64,000 nucleotides of DNA from Chloroflexi bacterium TSY (GCA_019217005.1 JAHBNG010000009.1:62001-126000), one strand, 5' to 3'; counted from the stretch's first letter, positions 16,269 through 24,500 are shown. The notes: generated from the sequence alone by a model not told the origin. Made by a program: numbers and translations.

Positions 16269-17483
16269 ATGCCATCTGGCCTAAATATGCCAAGTGACGA
16301 TTACTATAAGTGGCACCAACATCCCGTAACTGTCCATGGTCAAACATGGAATACTCACCGAAAAGCTGGTATGCCAGTCTTCGAGGATGAGGAAGCAGCG
16401 GCAATATTGCTTGCTGAACAACTTGTGATTGCGCCGGATGCTACCTTGTATGATTTTCACTGTGGATCTGGGTTGGTAGGTTGCATTGCTGGGACATTGG
16501 CACCAGAGGGCAGGATATTTCTGACGGATGCCAATGTCATACCTATCGAAGCAGCTCGCTGGACGTTGGCTTCAAATGACGTTACCAATGGCGAGCTTGT
16601 CTGTAGTCATGGTCGTAGCCATTTAAGCGATCAACCTGCCGCCGATATTGTGACCCTTCACTTGCCCAAAGGTAAGCAGCCTGCACTCCAACTCATCTGG
16701 GATGGCTTTCAGCTTCTAAAACCAAATGGACGTCTCTACCTCGCCGGAGCGAATCGCAGCGGCATTAAAACCCAGTTACGCTATATGGAAGAACTCTTTG
16801 GAAATAGCCAGGTGCTTGCTTATCGCCAAGGGTGTCGTGTGGGGATGGCTGTTAAACTCGATCAAAATGTATCAATCCCGGAAATTTTCTCTAAACCGTG
16901 GTTGGATCACCAACATTACCATCGCTTTGAGATCGATCACAAAGGTGAATCCTATACGATTTGCGGCAAACCTGGCGTCTTTTCTTGGGATCGCGTCGAT
17001 GGAGGAACAGAGCGATTGTTGCGCGTCATGGAGATTGATCCAACAGATCGCGTGCTTGATCTAGGGTGTGGATATGGTATTTTAGGTGTTATCGCTGCAA
17101 GGTCGGCACGCGAAGGAACGGTCACAATGGTTGATGCCAACATCATCGCAGTAGAATCAGCACGACAAACCGTTGCCGCAAATGGTTGCTCAAATTGCCA
17201 AGTTCATTTGAGTGATTGTGCACAAGCTATCTGCCATCAAGCATTTGATGTCGTTCTCTCGAATGCACCATTTCATCAGGCAAAATCAGCACAATACGAT
17301 GTCGCACATCAATTCATAGACGATGCGGCAACTGTTCTCAAACCCAATGGGCGCTTTTATCTTGTCGCCAACCGATTTCTGCCATATGAAGCTCGAATGA
17401 AGGCGCAATTTGCGAGCGTGCAAACCGTATTTCAGGATGCAAAGTTTAAGGTGCTTTTGGGTATTCAAAGTTTGGGACATTAG
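16269..17483 (+). CDS. Two-domain class I methyltransferase, RsmC/RlmG-like
   Basis: About 404 residues in two similar Rossmann halves, as in 16S/23S rRNA guanine-N2 methyltransferases. The N-terminal half is degenerate (Tyr-Asp-Phe-His-Cys-Gly-Ser-Gly near 63). The C-terminal half has a full SAM site (Asp-Leu-Gly-Cys-Gly-Tyr-Gly near 260) and an acidic loop Met-Val-Asp-Ala-Asn. The catalytic motif, Asn-Pro-Pro-Phe-His in RsmC, reads Asn-Ala-Pro-Phe-His here, a substitution at the first proline. The gene starts 17 bp after the sulfatase stop and is probably co-transcribed with it. Substrate is most likely rRNA by family; nothing links it to the sulfatase. Confidence 0.75.
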   Translation: MPSGLNMPSDDYYKWHQHPVTVHGQTWNTHRKAGMPVFEDEEAAAILLAEQLVIAPDATLYDFHCGSGLVGCIAGTLAPEGRIFLTDANVIPIEAARWTLASNDVTNGELVCSHGRSHLSDQPAADIVTLHLPKGKQPALQLIWDGFQLLKPNGRLYLAGANRSGIKTQLRYMEELFGNSQVLAYRQGCRVGMAVKLDQNVSIPEIFSKPWLDHQHYHRFEIDHKGESYTICGKPGVFSWDRVDGGTERLLRVMEIDPTDRVLDLGCGYGILGVIAARSAREGTVTMVDANIIAVESARQTVAANGCSNCQVHLSDCAQAICHQAFDVVLSNAPFHQAKSAQYDVAHQFIDDAATVLKPNGRFYLVANRFLPYEARMKAQFASVQTVFQDAKFKVLLGIQSLGH

Positions 17484-18780
17484 CCAGCCAAAATCCAGCT
17501 ACTAATCAACCCAAAGAGGATAGCACCACCTAGGCCGACAGACATATAGAGGGCAAAAATACGTCGATTGACGATACCGAAGACAGCAGTCATGGCGGGC
17601 AACGTTGTCACCGGTCCGGCAATTAAGAAAGCAATTGCAGCTCCCGGTACCATGCCTTGTGCCATCAGCCCTGATACGATCGGCAATGCGCTAATCTCCG
17701 TCAGGTACAATGGAATGCCCACCAGGGCTGAAAGCGGGATGGCAAACCAGTTGCGGCTGCCCAGTGTTTGTGCCACTGCCTCCTGTGGGACGTAACGCAG
17801 AATCAATGCTTCCATCACAAAGGCCACCAGTAACCAGCGACCCCATTTCCAGCTTTCACGTGCGACATCCGGGGTGGTTCAAAATTAGGTTTACACTTTT
17901 GATATATAGACAAAAATCTATATGAGACCGTTTTCTCTCTGAGAACCGGCGAAATCAGAGAATATAAACGTTCTTTCTGTTTCTAAAAGTGTAAACCTAT
18001 CTATCCAGCTAAAATGAACCACCCCCGACATCCAGCCCAAATTGGGACCAGTCAATTGCCTGCCAATTTGTTTTTACATAAGACCCCCAGCCACCAGATG
18101 GTGATGTTTCTGGCCCGGCAGCACTGCCGCTAACTGCACAGCTTTCAGCGCAACCATGTGCGTTTGTTGTTGGTTGCACAAATCCCGTAATTGGTCCGGA
18201 AATGGAACCCGCCGATTCTAATGCAAGGGCCATAGACGGTTGAGGAGCGTGCAAGTGAACTGCTGGTTCGGAGGCACAGCAAGAAGTCGATGAGTCTATC
18301 TTTATAGCGACATCGGTTTGTTCAGAGGCTTCCAGTGTCGCAGGTCCATCTTCACGCAACAACCACCTCTTCCCTAGCAACCATGTGATATACCCTGCAC
18401 CCAAGCTCAATAGCTAATGACGCAACCAGCCGCATCACGGCCAAAGGCCAACCCAAAATTCCAACGCTTAAGGTAAAAATCTCTGGATCCATCGTCGGTG
18501 AAGCGATCCAAAAGGCCATGATTGGGGCTAAAGGTACGCCACTGCCCAACAAACCGGCAATAACTGGTACGACTGTGCAGGAACAGAGGGGACTAAAGGC
18601 GCCGACCAGCGTAGCCAACAAAATCGCGACCCCAATCCGATTGGCAAATGCCCTTTGAACCATACCCTCCATCTTTAGCGCCTGTACGAATACACTTAAG
18701 CCAATACTCACCATGAAAAAAGGCAGCGTGTACCATACATTATTCAAGACAAATATGACGATGTCTATTAGCGTATTCAT
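17480..18780 (-). pseudogene. ArsP/DUF318-type permease, split by MITE A and a frameshift
   Basis: Three reading-frame pieces make up one PF03773-type permease. The N-terminal piece has the motif Pro-Leu-Cys-Ser-Cys-Thr-Val-Val-Pro near residue 65. The middle piece has a long Cys/His-rich hydrophilic loop (Cys-Cys, His-Leu-His, His-Gly-Cys). The C-terminal piece has Ala-Gly-Pro-Val-Thr-Thr-Leu-Pro-Ala-Met. A one-base shift near 18415 separates the first two; MITE A (17871-18025) separates the last two. Relatives export metal ions or organoarsenicals. The ATG at 18780 is preferred because AAAGGT lies 8 bases upstream. An ArsR-family gene and two copies of an operator-like palindrome flank it. 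Two independent lesions make function unlikely. Confidence 0.85.
17871..18025. mobile_element. MITE A copy 2 (155 bp)
   Basis: Nearly identical to copies 1 and 3. Flanked by a perfect 8 bp duplication, CGACATCC, at 17863-17870 and 18026-18033. Inserted in the permease gene. Confidence 0.95.
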
Positions 18781-18794
18781 GATCATCACCTTTC

Positions 18795-18810
18795 ATCGTA
18801 TTTTTACGAT
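18795..18810. promoter_or_regulatory. ArsR operator-like palindrome upstream of the permease
   Basis: ATCGTA-N4-TACGAT lies 15 bp upstream of the permease start. The identical 16 bp sequence occurs upstream of the ArsR gene at 19218-19233. The position would let a bound repressor block transcription. Confidence 0.75.
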
Positions 18811-18863
18811 AATCAAGGATAAAAAAATTGAACGAGAGGGGCTTTCTGGACTGATTGAATTCA

Positions 18864-19193
18864 CTAAAAAATTTTACCGACCTTTTGCCGAAACCAGGCG
18901 ATGTTTTCCTCATGTAAACAATATTCTCGCGCTGGCCCCTCAATTTCGCCGTGGATCCACCCTGCTTCTCGTAGCACGCTTAGATGTTGGGATACAGTCG
19001 ATTGCGCCAGCGGTACATAGTCAACAATATCTCCCGTAATGCAATAGGGATGGGTCACTAAAAATTTCATAATTTCAAAGCGCTGGGGGTTGCCCAATGC
19101 CTTGAACATTTTAACCAGACGCGCCTGCTCGGTGCCAGAAATGTCGAGCGTGCAGCAAGGTTCATACCGCTGTTTCGTTGCTTCCCGGCTCAT
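18864..19193 (-). CDS. ArsR/SmtB-family transcriptional regulator
   Basis: A 109-residue winged-helix protein. The ArsR core is clear: Lys-Ala-Leu-Gly-Asn-Pro-Gln-Arg-Phe-Glu-Ile near residue 31, then the recognition helix region Ala-Gln-Ser-Thr-Val-Ser-Gln-His-Leu near 64. A Cys-Cys pair at residues 13-14 could be part of a metal(loid) site, as in several ArsR subfamilies. Proteins of this family repress by binding palindromes and release DNA when metal binds. Here the same palindrome lies in front of this gene and the permease, so autoregulation plus control of an efflux pump is the natural reading. The regulator is intact while its target permease is broken. Confidence 0.92.
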   Translation of the reverse strand: MSREATKQRYEPCCTLDISGTEQARLVKMFKALGNPQRFEIMKFLVTHPYCITGDIVDYVPLAQSTVSQHLSVLREAGWIHGEIEGPAREYCLHEENIAWFRQKVGKIF

Positions 19194-19217
19194 GCTAAAA
19201 GCTCCATTAGTACTTAT

Positions 19218-19233
19218 ATCGTATTTTTACGAT
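19218..19233. promoter_or_regulatory. ArsR operator-like palindrome upstream of the arsR-type gene
   Basis: ATCGTA-N4-TACGAT, identical to 18795-18810 over all 16 bases including the T-rich centre, 25 bp before the ArsR start codon. Confidence 0.75.
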
Positions 19234-19408
19234 GAATAGAATTCTAGCAGCAATTGACCAATCTGTCAACCATCTCAACTCAAAGAAAAATAGAATCTAT
19301 GTATGTTAATGGATTGGGGTGTAGCGAGCGGCTGGAGCGAGTTGCGTGTCATCGACCCCCGCCATATGACTTGTCAAGTATACTTTGTCGCGTCGTTTCG
19401 GAAAAAAA

Positions 19409-19840
19409 TTACGATTCGTTGCTCTGCCGTCGACTTTGTAGAATCCATAGATAGATGATGGTAAACAGATTTGGTCCCAGGAACATAACAAACGGCTGCA
19501 GAAAGCCCATCAGATTCGGATCAAGCATGCTTGTGCGGAATCCGGCAACTGTGTCGAAGATATCCATGGTCAAGCGCACGATGAGACCCGTTAATACTGA
19601 TTTGAGTGTTCGAAAGATCCAGATCCCAAGTGCCATCGCCATTGCAATACCTAAGTAACGCGAGGCCGAGGTCTGGAGAATAAACGGCTCGGCCTGGGTT
19701 GGAATGCCAAAGGTTGCAAATGCCCCCACGCTGTCTACCAAGAACCAGATCGAAAACCCGATGCTCCAGAGGGTCAATAGGGCTGGATAGATGAGTAGCC
19801 AATTTGGTATTTTGAAACCGTTTTCACCTTGTAGTCGCAT
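19409..19840 (-). CDS. Four-helix membrane protein of unknown function
   Basis: 143 residues with about four hydrophobic segments (roughly 13-33, 60-80, 83-105 and 112-132) and a short charged C-terminus. I do not recognise a family with confidence. AAAGGAGA lies 7 bases upstream, a strong ribosome binding site. It follows the small membrane protein gene at 20066 by 13 bp and is probably the last gene of a three-gene operon led by the APCDD1-like lipoprotein. Confidence 0.7.
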   Translation of the reverse strand: MRLQGENGFKIPNWLLIYPALLTLWSIGFSIWFLVDSVGAFATFGIPTQAEPFILQTSASRYLGIAMAMALGIWIFRTLKSVLTGLIVRLTMDIFDTVAGFRTSMLDPNLMGFLQPFVMFLGPNLFTIIYLWILQSRRQSNES

Positions 19841-19853
19841 TGCAATTCTCCTT

Positions 19854-20066
19854 TCACTCTTGGGTGGAGCTATATTTTGTTCTATTTGACATAATCTTCC
19901 TTACTATTTTTTGTGGAAACATTTTGGCCTCTGAGTGAGTTATTTCCTCCTCGTCTGGTTCAAGCTCAGGAAAGAACATTGGCTGAACAATACCTCCTAG
20001 TGCGACAGCTACAACAATGAGCGGTATGGCGAGTGCAAGAAAGCTTACAAAAATACTACTGTACAC
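19854..20066 (-). CDS. Small single-pass membrane protein, unknown
   Basis: 70 residues: an N-terminal hydrophobic segment (about 5-30) followed by an acidic stretch (Glu-Leu-Glu-Pro-Asp-Glu-Glu-Glu) and a basic tail. The start is a GTG inside the last codons of the upstream lipoprotein gene (11 bp overlap), typical of translational coupling. No family recognised. The overlap and co-orientation support it being real. Confidence 0.6.
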   Translation of the reverse strand: MYSSIFVSFLALAIPLIVVAVALGGIVQPMFFPELEPDEEEITHSEAKMFPQKIVRKIMSNRTKYSSTQE

Positions 20067-20724
20067 GCATCAACGGAATCTGCAACTGGTGCGGACGCCG
20101 CTCAGGCCGGTCAAAAGGCGTACCATCGACATGCTTGGCACCCATGAAAAGCATTCCATCTTTGAAGTAAATTAAATCATAGTCAACTGCGATATCTCCC
20201 TCGGCCAGGTTAAACAGGGGAAATGCCTTTTGCAGAATATCCTGCTTTACGCCTATTTCAAATGGCTCCAGGCCTTCTACTGGAACCTGATTGAGCATCT
20301 CAGCTGCAGGTTCGCTGAGTGGGGTGACGCCAAAGCCTTCATTTAGCACATAATCAATTTCCCAGGCCCCATCGGCAATCGGATGTACATTGCCCCAGAC
20401 CAGCTCCCCGATAAACTCAAACTCCATCAACGGAAGTTCACCATAGTTATCGCCATACATGGTGATAATGCCTATGAATCGATCATCTTCTAAGTAGGTG
20501 AAATTGCGCGTGAGGTAGGTCGGTAAAATCACACCCGAACCGGTTCGGTCTTCTGTCGGCCGCAGTTCAATGCTGATGCTCTCCCATTCGCCCATTGCGT
20601 ACTCTTTGACTTCGTCAAGCGTTTTTGGATCATTTGCCTGCAGCAGCATATCGTCCGATATAGCACAACCACTCAAGATTATAAGTGTCAGGATCAGTGA
20701 GATTGTTGCGATTTGTGTTTTCAT
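20056..20724 (-). CDS. Lipoprotein with an APCDD1-like (APCDDC) domain
   Basis: A 222-residue protein with a signal peptide and lipobox ending Leu-Ser-Gly-Cys near residue 21. The mature part recalls the repeated domain of animal APCDD1. Shared features are Gly-Glu-Trp-Glu-Ser followed by Arg-Pro and an Leu-Thr-Arg-Asn-Phe strand; Val-Thr-Pro with Leu-Asn a few residues later; an Ile-Gly-Val-Lys-Gln-Asp strand; and a C-terminal Asp-Gly-Thr-Pro-Phe-Asp-Arg-Pro-Glu-Arg-Arg leading to Gln-Ile-Pro-Leu. In animals that domain binds lipidated ligands and antagonises Wnt; no such role can be assumed here. AAGGA lies 9 bases before the ATG. First gene of a likely three-gene operon. The homology is from memory of the family and needs a profile search. 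Confidence 0.65.
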   Translation of the reverse strand: MKTQIATISLILTLIILSGCAISDDMLLQANDPKTLDEVKEYAMGEWESISIELRPTEDRTGSGVILPTYLTRNFTYLEDDRFIGIITMYGDNYGELPLMEFEFIGELVWGNVHPIADGAWEIDYVLNEGFGVTPLSEPAAEMLNQVPVEGLEPFEIGVKQDILQKAFPLFNLAEGDIAVDYDLIYFKDGMLFMGAKHVDGTPFDRPERRPHQLQIPLMRVQ

Positions 20725-21044
20725 TGAGTTTGTTTCCTTATAGATGTTGTAGATATTTACGTTTGATTGCAATCTATACATGGCAACAGAATCTACTCGT
20801 TCTGTTCGATCTATTTTGCGCGTAAGTAATAGTACTTAACAGGTCAGTGACGGGTGATGCGCAATTCGCCACCCGCTACACCGCCTGCCAGCTTTTTCAG
20901 AAGCCTTGACAAGCAACGTGCAATAGCGTATCATGTTGGTCTATGGATAGCAAGTAGTTATTTTTTTCTTTCCTAGTCATAAAAACTAGACTAATAGGGA
21001 AAAGGGGCTAATTTCAACAGAGCTACACGATAGAAGAGGCAATC
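20725..21044. promoter_or_regulatory. Divergent intergenic region between the APCDD1-like operon and the HxlR regulator
   Basis: 320 bp with no coding frame. CTAGT and ACTAG flank a 7 base spacer at about 20973-20989, upstream of the HxlR gene; HxlR proteins often bind such short palindromes near their own promoter. The site assignment is tentative. Confidence 0.4.
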
Positions 21045-21404
21045 ATGGAAACTTTATCCACAAAAGCAATAGAGGATATCGAGCTTGAACCGGTCAATTG
21101 TCCGGTGACCTTCTGTCTCAAGCGCATTGGCGGCAAGTGGAAACCGGTCATCATCTATCTGATTTTCAACGGTTGCAATCGTTTTGGGGCGATGAATCGT
21201 ACGATTACAGGCGTCAGCAAACAGATGTTGACAAATCAACTGCGCGAGCTAGAGGCAGACGGGATTATAGACAGGACTATCTATGCGGAGATTCCGCCGC
21301 GGGTCGAGTATTCAATCACTGAATATGGTGAATCACTGTTACCGATTATCGATGCGATGAAGGCATGGGGAGAAAAGCAGATGGAGATTGACAAACATGC
21401 ATGA
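21045..21404 (+). CDS. HxlR-family transcriptional regulator
   Basis: 119 residues of winged-helix type. The HxlR signature is present: Cys-Pro-Val-Thr followed by Arg-Ile-Gly-Gly-Lys-Trp-Lys near residue 28, Arg-Phe-Gly-Ala-Met-Asn, then Ser-Lys-Gln-Met-Leu-Thr-Asn-Gln-Leu-Arg-Glu-Leu in the recognition helix, and Pro-Pro-Arg-Val-Glu-Tyr in the wing. Cysteines at 19 and 24 could sense thiol or aldehyde stress, as in some HxlR proteins. GAGG lies 6 bases before the ATG. It is divergent from the APCDD1-like operon and may regulate it. Confidence 0.92.
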   Translation: METLSTKAIEDIELEPVNCPVTFCLKRIGGKWKPVIIYLIFNGCNRFGAMNRTITGVSKQMLTNQLRELEADGIIDRTIYAEIPPRVEYSITEYGESLLPIIDAMKAWGEKQMEIDKHA

Positions 21405-21488
21405 TCGTTGGAGCGGGCAAGTTCGCAAGAGACTTTGGACACGGGTTTTTAAGATGTGCAGGATTTACGCAATTTCCTGAACATCGTA

Positions 21489-21968
21489 TCAGTCTGATTG
21501 TGCCGCCAACGTACGTTGAATCTGATCAAGATGAGCTTCCCCATGGTTGCTATAGATGCGCACATACTCATCGATTGACCGTTCATTGCCCTGACTATTG
21601 ACGCCTACGCGAGCATATTCATCATCGCTCAAGCTGGTGAGCAATTGGACCCAGCGTCGGTGGAGATTTTCGAGGATGCTTAAGGACAGTTCGATGTCAG
21701 CATGATTAGCATCAGCCATATCGGCCCAACAATCCGCATCATAGCCCCGCAGCGGCCATCGTTCTTCGCTGAGAATCCGCTTGAAAAGAATAAAGCTATT
21801 CATGTGTGCATCAGCCAGATGATGAACGTTTTGCGCAACGCTCCACTCGCCCTCTAGATAATGTGTCGTCAACTGCTCAGCACTCAGATTCGCAACCAAG
21901 GTGCGCAGCTGCGAGGGCAAGCGGCGAATTTTCTCGATGTGAAGGCGTCGTTCTTCTGGTGTGAGCAT
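21489..21968 (-). CDS. DinB/YfiT-family putative metal-dependent protein
   Basis: 159 residues, the usual length for the DinB four-helix bundle. Three candidate metal-binding histidines are visible: His-His-Leu-Ala-Asp-Ala-His near residue 49 and His-Gly-Glu-Ala-His near 144, matching the His triad of the family. Members include thiol-dependent transferases for bacillithiol or mycothiol and amidohydrolase-like proteins; substrate cannot be assigned. AAGGGA lies 8 bases before the ATG. Confidence 0.85.
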   Translation of the reverse strand: MLTPEERRLHIEKIRRLPSQLRTLVANLSAEQLTTHYLEGEWSVAQNVHHLADAHMNSFILFKRILSEERWPLRGYDADCWADMADANHADIELSLSILENLHRRWVQLLTSLSDDEYARVGVNSQGNERSIDEYVRIYSNHGEAHLDQIQRTLAAQSD

Positions 21969-22080
21969 AAAATGGATCCCTTACCATATATTGCTAATTG
22001 ATGACGTCCAGTATAGTGTATCGTGTAATGAACCGCCAAAAGAAGAAAAACTCCAAGATATTCTGCTGGAAGATGCGGGA

Positions 22081-22153
22081 GTGTGTCCCAAAGTGTGTAA
22101 ATCCAACAGATTCTCTGACTGAGCGGTGTCCATTTACACACTTTGTGGTACAC
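22081..22153. repeat. Hairpin repeat D copy 2 (73 bp)
   Basis: Arms GTGTGTCCCAAAGTGTGTAA and TTACACACTTTGTGGTACAC pair almost fully; the loop contains CTCTGACTGAGCGGT, shared with copy 3. Confidence 0.88.
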
Positions 22154-22239
22154 AATCGAGATGGCAGACTCTCTTGGTCACGAGGCATCCATTTTATTGT
22201 TCGGTGCTCCGCGATTTTATGGGGCGCCAAGGAAAATGG

Positions 22240-22276
22240 AAAGTGGCTGGCCCCATTGCAAATAGCCAGCCACTTT
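22240..22276 (-). terminator. Strong stem-loop, possible terminator of the lipoprotein gene
   Basis: AAAGTGGCTGGC (22240-22251) pairs perfectly with GCCAGCCACTTT (22265-22276), loop 13 bases. It lies about 55 bp after the stop of the lipoprotein gene at 22333. There is no long T run, so intrinsic termination is only possible. Confidence 0.45.
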
Positions 22277-22331
22277 GACCTGCATTCTCACTTGAGAAGC
22301 CAGTCGGACTCACAACGATTTTTCGAATAGG
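22277..22331. repeat. Repeat G copy 1 (partial)
   Basis: Matches the 3' two thirds of the hairpin at 48866-48940: shared TGCATTCTCAC, GAGAAGCC and TTTTCGAATAGG. The left arm is missing. It begins right after the stop codon of the truncated lipoprotein gene, so its insertion or a linked deletion may have cut that gene. Confidence 0.7.
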
Positions 22332-22332
22332 C

Positions 22333-23322
22333 TTAGTCGATATTCTGAATCTCACCACTGAAAGAAGCCGAAACGTAGATCATGTCATCGCGTGCAGCAA
22401 TTGATTCAGGGAAAAACAGATCACCAACAACGGCAACCGATGGAGCGGCGGGGACTGATGCACCGTCCGTAGTTGTGCCGCGGGCATCAAAAGATGCGTA
22501 ACCAGTCACGAGCGGGTAGTTCCCCGCAAAGTCTTGCGTTGCCTGGGATTGAACAAATTCGGATGAGTAGATGGCCTGGTAGGCATCGGCGCTTTCGTAG
22601 ACGGTCATACCAACGACAAGATTGGGGTCGAAGAGAGAAACCCATTGCATCTCAGCGATCCATCCTGGTTGCTGGGAGAGGGCTTCGAGGAAGGCATCGC
22701 GCTTGGCTTCGTAGTCAGCTGCATCAAAGTTCTCGTACGAAGAAAGATCGCGGGTGGCAACTTCAAGCACCTGCCCTGGCTCTAAGGCAAAGGTGGAGAG
22801 ATCATAACGGTCGTCGGGATTGAGTGGTCGCAGGACTGTGAAGACTTCTGGGGTAAAGGTTGAAAAAAATGCACCAGCTTCCGCACCGTCACTGAGTGTG
22901 CTGCTGGCAGCTTCAAATGCGGCCAGATTCTCAAATGCGGTCATTCCAATGAAGACGGGCGGTTCGGGTGGCCCAAAAGTAAGAAAGTCGACAAACGGTG
23001 CAAATTCTCGGTCGCTGCTGACGCCCGGTTGTTCCTTGAGAAGGGCCACAAACGCATCACGGGCAGCGGCAAACTCATCCACATTTTGATCTTCGTTCAG
23101 GCGACGAATGGCAATTTCGGTGGCAGATCCATCATAGCCAGATTCACTGTTGAGGATTTCTGGCTCCATCCCCATATGATCATTTGAGGAATTCTCCGAT
23201 GTTTCACCTCCACCGTGCATGGCATCACCCTGTTCAGGCATGACACAACCCGCGAGGATCAGGATAGCGAGAATTCCGAGCCAGAAGAGATTCATTCTGT
23301 TCCATAGATGGTTTCTATTCAT
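22333..23322 (-). CDS. Lipoprotein with two ABM-like alpha/beta barrel repeats, apparently C-terminally truncated
   Basis: 329 residues. The ATG at 23322 has AGGAG 6 bases upstream. A signal peptide ends in a lipobox Leu-Ala-Gly-Cys near residue 25, then a His/Met-rich linker. Two repeats of about 100 residues follow, each with a Phe-X-X-X-Arg-Asp-Ala-Phe helix, a Gln-Pro-Gly turn and a Val-Gly-Met-Thr strand. The pattern resembles the dimeric ferredoxin-like fold of antibiotic-biosynthesis monooxygenase domains. The last 30 residues (Val-Val-Gly-Asp-Leu-Phe-Phe-Pro-Glu-Ser-Ile) look like the first blade of an SMP-30/NHL-type beta-propeller, then stop next to repeat G. The original protein was probably longer. 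Function unknown. Confidence 0.65.
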   Translation of the reverse strand: MNRNHLWNRMNLFWLGILAILILAGCVMPEQGDAMHGGGETSENSSNDHMGMEPEILNSESGYDGSATEIAIRRLNEDQNVDEFAAARDAFVALLKEQPGVSSDREFAPFVDFLTFGPPEPPVFIGMTAFENLAAFEAASSTLSDGAEAGAFFSTFTPEVFTVLRPLNPDDRYDLSTFALEPGQVLEVATRDLSSYENFDAADYEAKRDAFLEALSQQPGWIAEMQWVSLFDPNLVVGMTVYESADAYQAIYSSEFVQSQATQDFAGNYPLVTGYASFDARGTTTDGASVPAAPSVAVVGDLFFPESIAARDDMIYVSASFSGEIQNID

Positions 23323-23356
23323 AGATTGCTCCTGTTTGAGTCGAGAGACGACGTTA

Positions 23357-23383
23357 TATAACCGGATCATTTTCCCGGTTATA
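23357..23383. promoter_or_regulatory. Interrupted palindrome upstream of the lipoprotein gene
   Basis: TATAACCGG and CCGGTTATA pair perfectly around a 9 base centre, 35 bp upstream of the lipoprotein start. The position suits an operator. Confidence 0.5.
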
Positions 23384-23394
23384 CTCTGGAGTGC

Positions 23395-23459
23395 CATAGA
23401 TGAAAATAAATTTGACTGATTTTAGTCGAGCAGAATAGACGAATTTATTCTCATCTATG
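23395..23459. repeat. Repeat H copy 1 (65 bp hairpin)
   Basis: CATAGATGAAAATAAATT pairs with AATTTATTCTCATCTATG at 17 of 18 positions. A decayed relative lies at 48063-48125 between rpsD and rpoA. Confidence 0.65.
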
Positions 23460-23626
23460 AGCGAGTCCAACATAAATATTGTGGATCAATAGGAGTATAT
23501 CGGAGAGGCGCTAACACAGGCGCTAACAGATCGTTAGCATGAAAAAATCTCGTTGCCATTCCGTCCATCAGCTTTCCGAAGATCAGGCAAAGGTAAGAAA
23601 TTTCATTGAGCGGATGAAGCTTTTGT

Positions 23627-23649
23627 GCTAAACTATGACATAGTTTAGC
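23627..23649. promoter_or_regulatory. Perfect 23 bp palindrome upstream of the DUF4058 gene
   Basis: GCTAAACTATG and its exact complement flank one central base, 43 bp before the DUF4058 start. Length and symmetry fit a dimeric repressor operator; no regulator gene is adjacent. Confidence 0.55.
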
Positions 23650-23691
23650 CAGTGAATAGAGGGACTTGATAGCAAGAGAATGGAGACAACA

Positions 23692-24470
23692 ATGCCATCA
23701 CCTTTTCCAGGGATGGATCCCTATTTAGAAGGTCGTGAGTGGATGAGTTTTCATGCTGAATTCAGTGTGGAACTAGCTCGCCAGTTGCGACCAGCACTAC
23801 GACCACGATATACGGCATTAACGATCCGCCGTTCTGTGATGGACACACCTGATAATTTGGCAACCACCGCCAAGAGTAATAACGTCTATCCCGATGTAGG
23901 TGTTGTTGAACGCTCACCAGTGCCACTGCCAGCGAAAGGTGAAGGCATAACGGTGTTAGAACCGACTCCTCAAAGTGCAACAATTATGCCTGAGATGGTA
24001 CCTCAATATGCCGTCGAAATTCGAGATATGGAAGAACGCCAGCTGGTCACCCTAATTGAGGTGTTATCCCCAGCCCATAAGCGAGGGGCCGGCTATCGTG
24101 AGTACGTAGAAAACGCAACCGCATCTTGCTGAGCACCTCCCACCTTGTGGAGATTGATCTATTGCGTAATGGCACCCGTGTCCCGATGAGCGAGGAGCTT
24201 CCCAAGTCCCCCTACTTCGTCTTTCTGAGCCGGTGGCAACGTCGCCCCATGACTGACATTTGGGAAATTGGTCTGAATCAACCACTGCCTACGATACCGA
24301 TTCCACTTCTGCCAGAAGATAAAGACGTAGCCCTGGATTTGCAGCAGGCATTTACGAACGTTTACGACTCGGTTGCGTATGATCTACTACTAGACTACAC
24401 GCGCCCAGCCGATGTTACCCTTAAGGGCAAAGCAGCCAAGTGGGCGGCGGAGCTGTTAGCGGATAAATAA
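23692..24470 (+). pseudogene. DUF4058-family protein with a one-base frameshift
   Basis: The N-terminal piece begins Met-Pro-Ser-Pro-Phe-Pro-Gly-Met-Asp-Pro-Tyr-Leu-Glu, the standard start of DUF4058 proteins, with GGAGA 7 bases upstream. It contains Leu-Ile-Glu-Val-Leu-Ser-Pro near residue 121. At about 24110 the frame breaks in a short A run; adding one A would continue as Lys-Arg-Asn-Arg-Ile-Leu-Leu into the second piece, which has His-Leu-Val-Glu-Ile-Asp-Leu-Leu-Arg. The joined product would be about 259 residues, normal for the family. The function of DUF4058 is unknown; the Glu plus Glu-Ile-Asp pattern hints at a nuclease-like core (weak inference). The shift could be a sequencing error. 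Confidence 0.85.
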
Positions 24471-24500
24471 ATCGTTTGTTTTCGCTCTTATTTTCCGTCG

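Larger units (their letters stand above)
21969..22332. other. Gene-free stretch with hairpins D, G and a terminator-like stem
   Basis: Holds hairpin D copy 2 (22081-22153), a strong stem at 22240-22276, and the partial repeat G (22277-22331). No coding frame is supported. Confidence 0.7.

Noticed and set aside
19373..19398. Possible extra copy of an element E end (ACTTTGTCGCGT)
   Set aside because: Only about 12 bases match and no partner arm is found.
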